From: Capitulum mitella | Taxonomy: Eukaryota > Arthropoda > Thecostraca > Pollicipedomorpha > Pollicipedidae | Direction of reading: 5' to 3' | Length of the DNA: 64,000 nt | Assembly: GCA_030062745.1 (NCBI GenBank) | Contig: CP099842.1 | Coordinates: 2,418,001 to 2,482,000 of the forward strand | Shown here: one piece after another, positions 61,861 to 64,000 of the stretch | Layout of the letters: every line of letters begins with the position of its first letter | Numbering within the stretch: the stretch's first letter is position 1 | Made by a program: the position numbers and the translations under genes | Notes under the pieces: model-generated | What the model saw: only the letters and a program-made list of their open reading frames with translations | What the model was told of the DNA's origin: nothing | Databases searched by the model: none

Positions 61861-64000
61861 CGACCAGCGTCTCCCACCCCTCCCCTCCTTCCGCTCAACG
61901 ACTCCGCTGACCTACCATCTGGACCCAGGAAACTCTGGTTTGCCCCTCCCCCAGCGGAGCCGCCGGACCCGCCCCTGCGCCGACGTAGCGCCCTGTGGCT
62001 CAGATCGCTCCGGGGCACACGCGCTCCCAGGCCTCTGGGTCCACGCTGCGGTGCTCCGGCAGAGGAACTGCTCTCCAGCGTGGGCAGGCCTGTGGATGAC
62101 GTCACCTGACGTGGTCTCGTCGGCTGCCGGACGAAGAGTCTCGGGGATGTCGTGTGTGTCTGCTCAGGACGCGGAATGTGAGAGCAGACGCTCACCGCGG
62201 CACGTTCCACCGGGCGCCCGGTCTCGCAGCGTCGCCGGTCCCTGCACTGGAAGAGGACGCTTCTTGTCGCCACGAGATTAGGCCGCGGCGAAATCCTTTG
62301 TCCCTGACGCCGAAGCAAATGTCACAGCCTTTCGTCACCGACAAAATCGTTCCGCCGCCACTGCGCGGTGTAAATGTGAAATCCCTGCCAGGCGGGCCGG
62401 CGATCTGCACCACGCCGCCTTGTCGCATCGCTCGGTGACTGTGCGGCGGCGTGTCGCGCGACAGAGGTTCGGCGTGAGCGCTGCGGTCGTCGGACGGCCG
62501 CAGCTCGTCGTCTGCTGCGCAGTCGTCGTCGGAGGCCCGACAGAGCCGGTCCGCGCGCAGGACCGGAGACGGAGGCGACATTTCTGACACGCGGCGTCCG
62601 GTAGGGAACGAGGTACACCTGTTTTGACCCGGATAGTGACGTATGGTCCGACGCCCGGCGTGTAGCGCGGGCCGAGGTACACCTGTTTTAACCCAAGTAA
62701 TGGGATCAGGCCGGTTAACAGACCTACGGCTATTGCTGCAAATTCATCATGGAGTTCAGACCGAAGGTCCGCGGCCCTCAGTTGCCCGACATGACTACTC
62801 GGACGTACAATGTCGGACATGCAGCTGAGCACGTGGCGACTGCTGTTTCCCGGCCATACGTCAGCCAACCGGTCTCGTGATCCTCAGCTTCGCGAGGGTT
62901 CTTGGCGAGCGCTGACGTACACCTGTGCCGGCGGACGATACAGAGACTGGGGGAGAGGCGCTGAAGCCCGCCCTGCACCGGAACGCCTCCGCCCACCCGC
63001 CCCCCCGCTCAGAGGACAGTCCCGAGACCCGCCCCAGTTCGCGCCCGGTCCCCGCCCGGTCCCCGGCCGGTCACCGGGCGAGCCGAGTCAAAACGGAGCC
63101 AATCAGCCGGGGCAACGCCACCCTTCCGCCGGCCGGCCATTGAGGCGCGCCGGCGCGGCGGCGCCCTGTCGCCGGTCGCCGCCGTTTGTGTGGCACTGGG
63201 TCGGGTGCGCTGCGTGGGAACGGGGTGAGAGGGTGTAACTCAAGTCCCGCCCGCAGCCGCCGCCGACCGACGCACAAACACTGCGGCGCGCCGGCCGCCG
63301 CCGCGGACGCGGCTGCGGTGAACGCCGGGTGAAAAACCAACAGCGGGTGCGGTGACGCCTCGAGGGCGGTCTCAGTGAGGCGGGGGCCGTGACAAGTTCC
63401 CGTGGCCGGTCTGTGGGATTTCGGAGTAGTTCTGGCGCCACTGACACGTGCAGACTAAACTGGAGGAACTTCTGTAGACACTTCCGTGGCTCTGTGTTCG
63501 CATTGTCGCGCGCCGGATTTTACGCTTATTGCTAGTTTTCCCACAAGACATTACATCTTAGACATTTTATCAACCGACCACTGCCTCCTCTCTCCAACTG
63601 CCTGGAAGCTGCGCCTGTCGCAACTGAAGCTTGACAGCGGCCAGCCGCCTGGGCTGACCGCAGTCGGTGGTCCTCGGTAATTGGGCGGCCGTCATCAGAG
63701 CTTGTTTTCCTCGCCGTTGGATCGCTCCTAATGCCAGGCTGTATTCGGTGCCTCATTTGGCCGGCCGCCGTTAGAGCCGCCGAAACAGCGATCGAGTTGG
63801 AGGCCCGCTGGCCGCCGCCAGTGACCTTCTCCAAGCCGAAATCGCTCCGGTGGGCGTGTGAAAGTTTGGCTGCTATTTGGCGATGGTAATGGCGGTGCTT
63901 ACCGCGCGCGGAGGGCGACCGCTCTCATCCCCATGTCTCTTTCCGACGGTGTTTTTGTTGCCTGGTCGCATATCTCCGCACACACTTAACTCGTCCCGAG

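Larger units (their letters stand above)
54539..64000 (+). other. CycD: Cyclin D intron 3, incomplete
   Basis: The intron starts with GTCAGC in phase 1 and no matching acceptor exon was found. I looked on the + strand for the cyclin D exon-4 signature (Pro-Pro-Ser-Met followed by an Ala-rich helix) and did not see it. The intron is therefore at least 9.46 kb, unless exon 4 is very diverged. It is GC-rich throughout except for an AT-rich patch at about 57.65-58.35 kb. Contents are listed separately: the 40-base array at its start, a GCC run near 55.94 kb, the homeodomain-type palindrome at 57.46 kb, the 30-base array at 59.07 kb and a transposon-like end at 61.72 kb. Confidence 0.75.

Noticed and set aside
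54539-64000. Cyclin D exon 4
   Set aside because: I searched by eye for the Pro-Pro-Ser-Met plus Ala-rich helix signature in phase 1. Candidates such as the PVAMAAAE stretch near 60685 lack the rest of the cyclin D exon.
1-64000. LTR elements, virus-like elements and conserved animal microRNAs
   Set aside because: No paired long direct repeats with primer-site signatures, no gag/pol/env or capsid-like frames, and none of the common arthropod microRNA seeds I could recall were seen. A library search could still find diverged copies.

Overview
This is a gene-poor stretch of animal nuclear DNA. It carries one gene I can support: the 5' part of a D-type cyclin (G1/S cyclin, CycD/CCND family) on the + strand. 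Three exons are visible (42725-42952, 43322-43537, 54367-54538), giving 205 codons plus one base. They include the LxCxE motif and most of the cyclin box. The later exons were not found before the window ends. The GT-AG introns, the animal cyclin D exon layout (a 216-base second exon, a phase-1 third junction) and the many GC-rich islands fit an invertebrate. The protein reads most like an arthropod, perhaps crustacean, cyclin D, but the species is inference.

Layout. Bases 1-42300 hold no gene I can defend. They alternate between AT-rich DNA and short GC/CpG-rich islands, with microsatellites, small GC-rich minisatellites, a 38-base palindrome at 33.2 kb, a probable ~273-base MITE at 35.7 kb and a ~2 kb repeat element at 38.7-40.7 kb built around four tandem ~247-base units. 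A CpG-rich block at 42.3-42.7 kb is the likely cyclin D promoter and 5' leader.

Intron 2 (10.8 kb) holds a pair of perfect CRE octamers, a 20-base minisatellite and the 3' end of a LINE with a (GGTAA)n tail. From about 52 kb to the end the DNA is distinctly more GC-rich. This part is the end of intron 2, exon 3 and an unfinished intron 3. Exon 3 runs straight into a degenerate 40-base tandem array that appears to have grown from the exon-3/intron-3 splice junction itself. Intron 3 also has an 11-copy 30-base array and a palindromic cluster of TAATTA-type homeodomain sites.

I see no tRNA, rRNA, CRISPR array, recognisable microRNA, LTR element or virus-like element. No novel multi-gene system is evident. 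The observations most worth a second look are the splice-junction minisatellite, the tandem-core element, the excess of CRE octamers around cyclin D and the excess of long G/C homopolymers.
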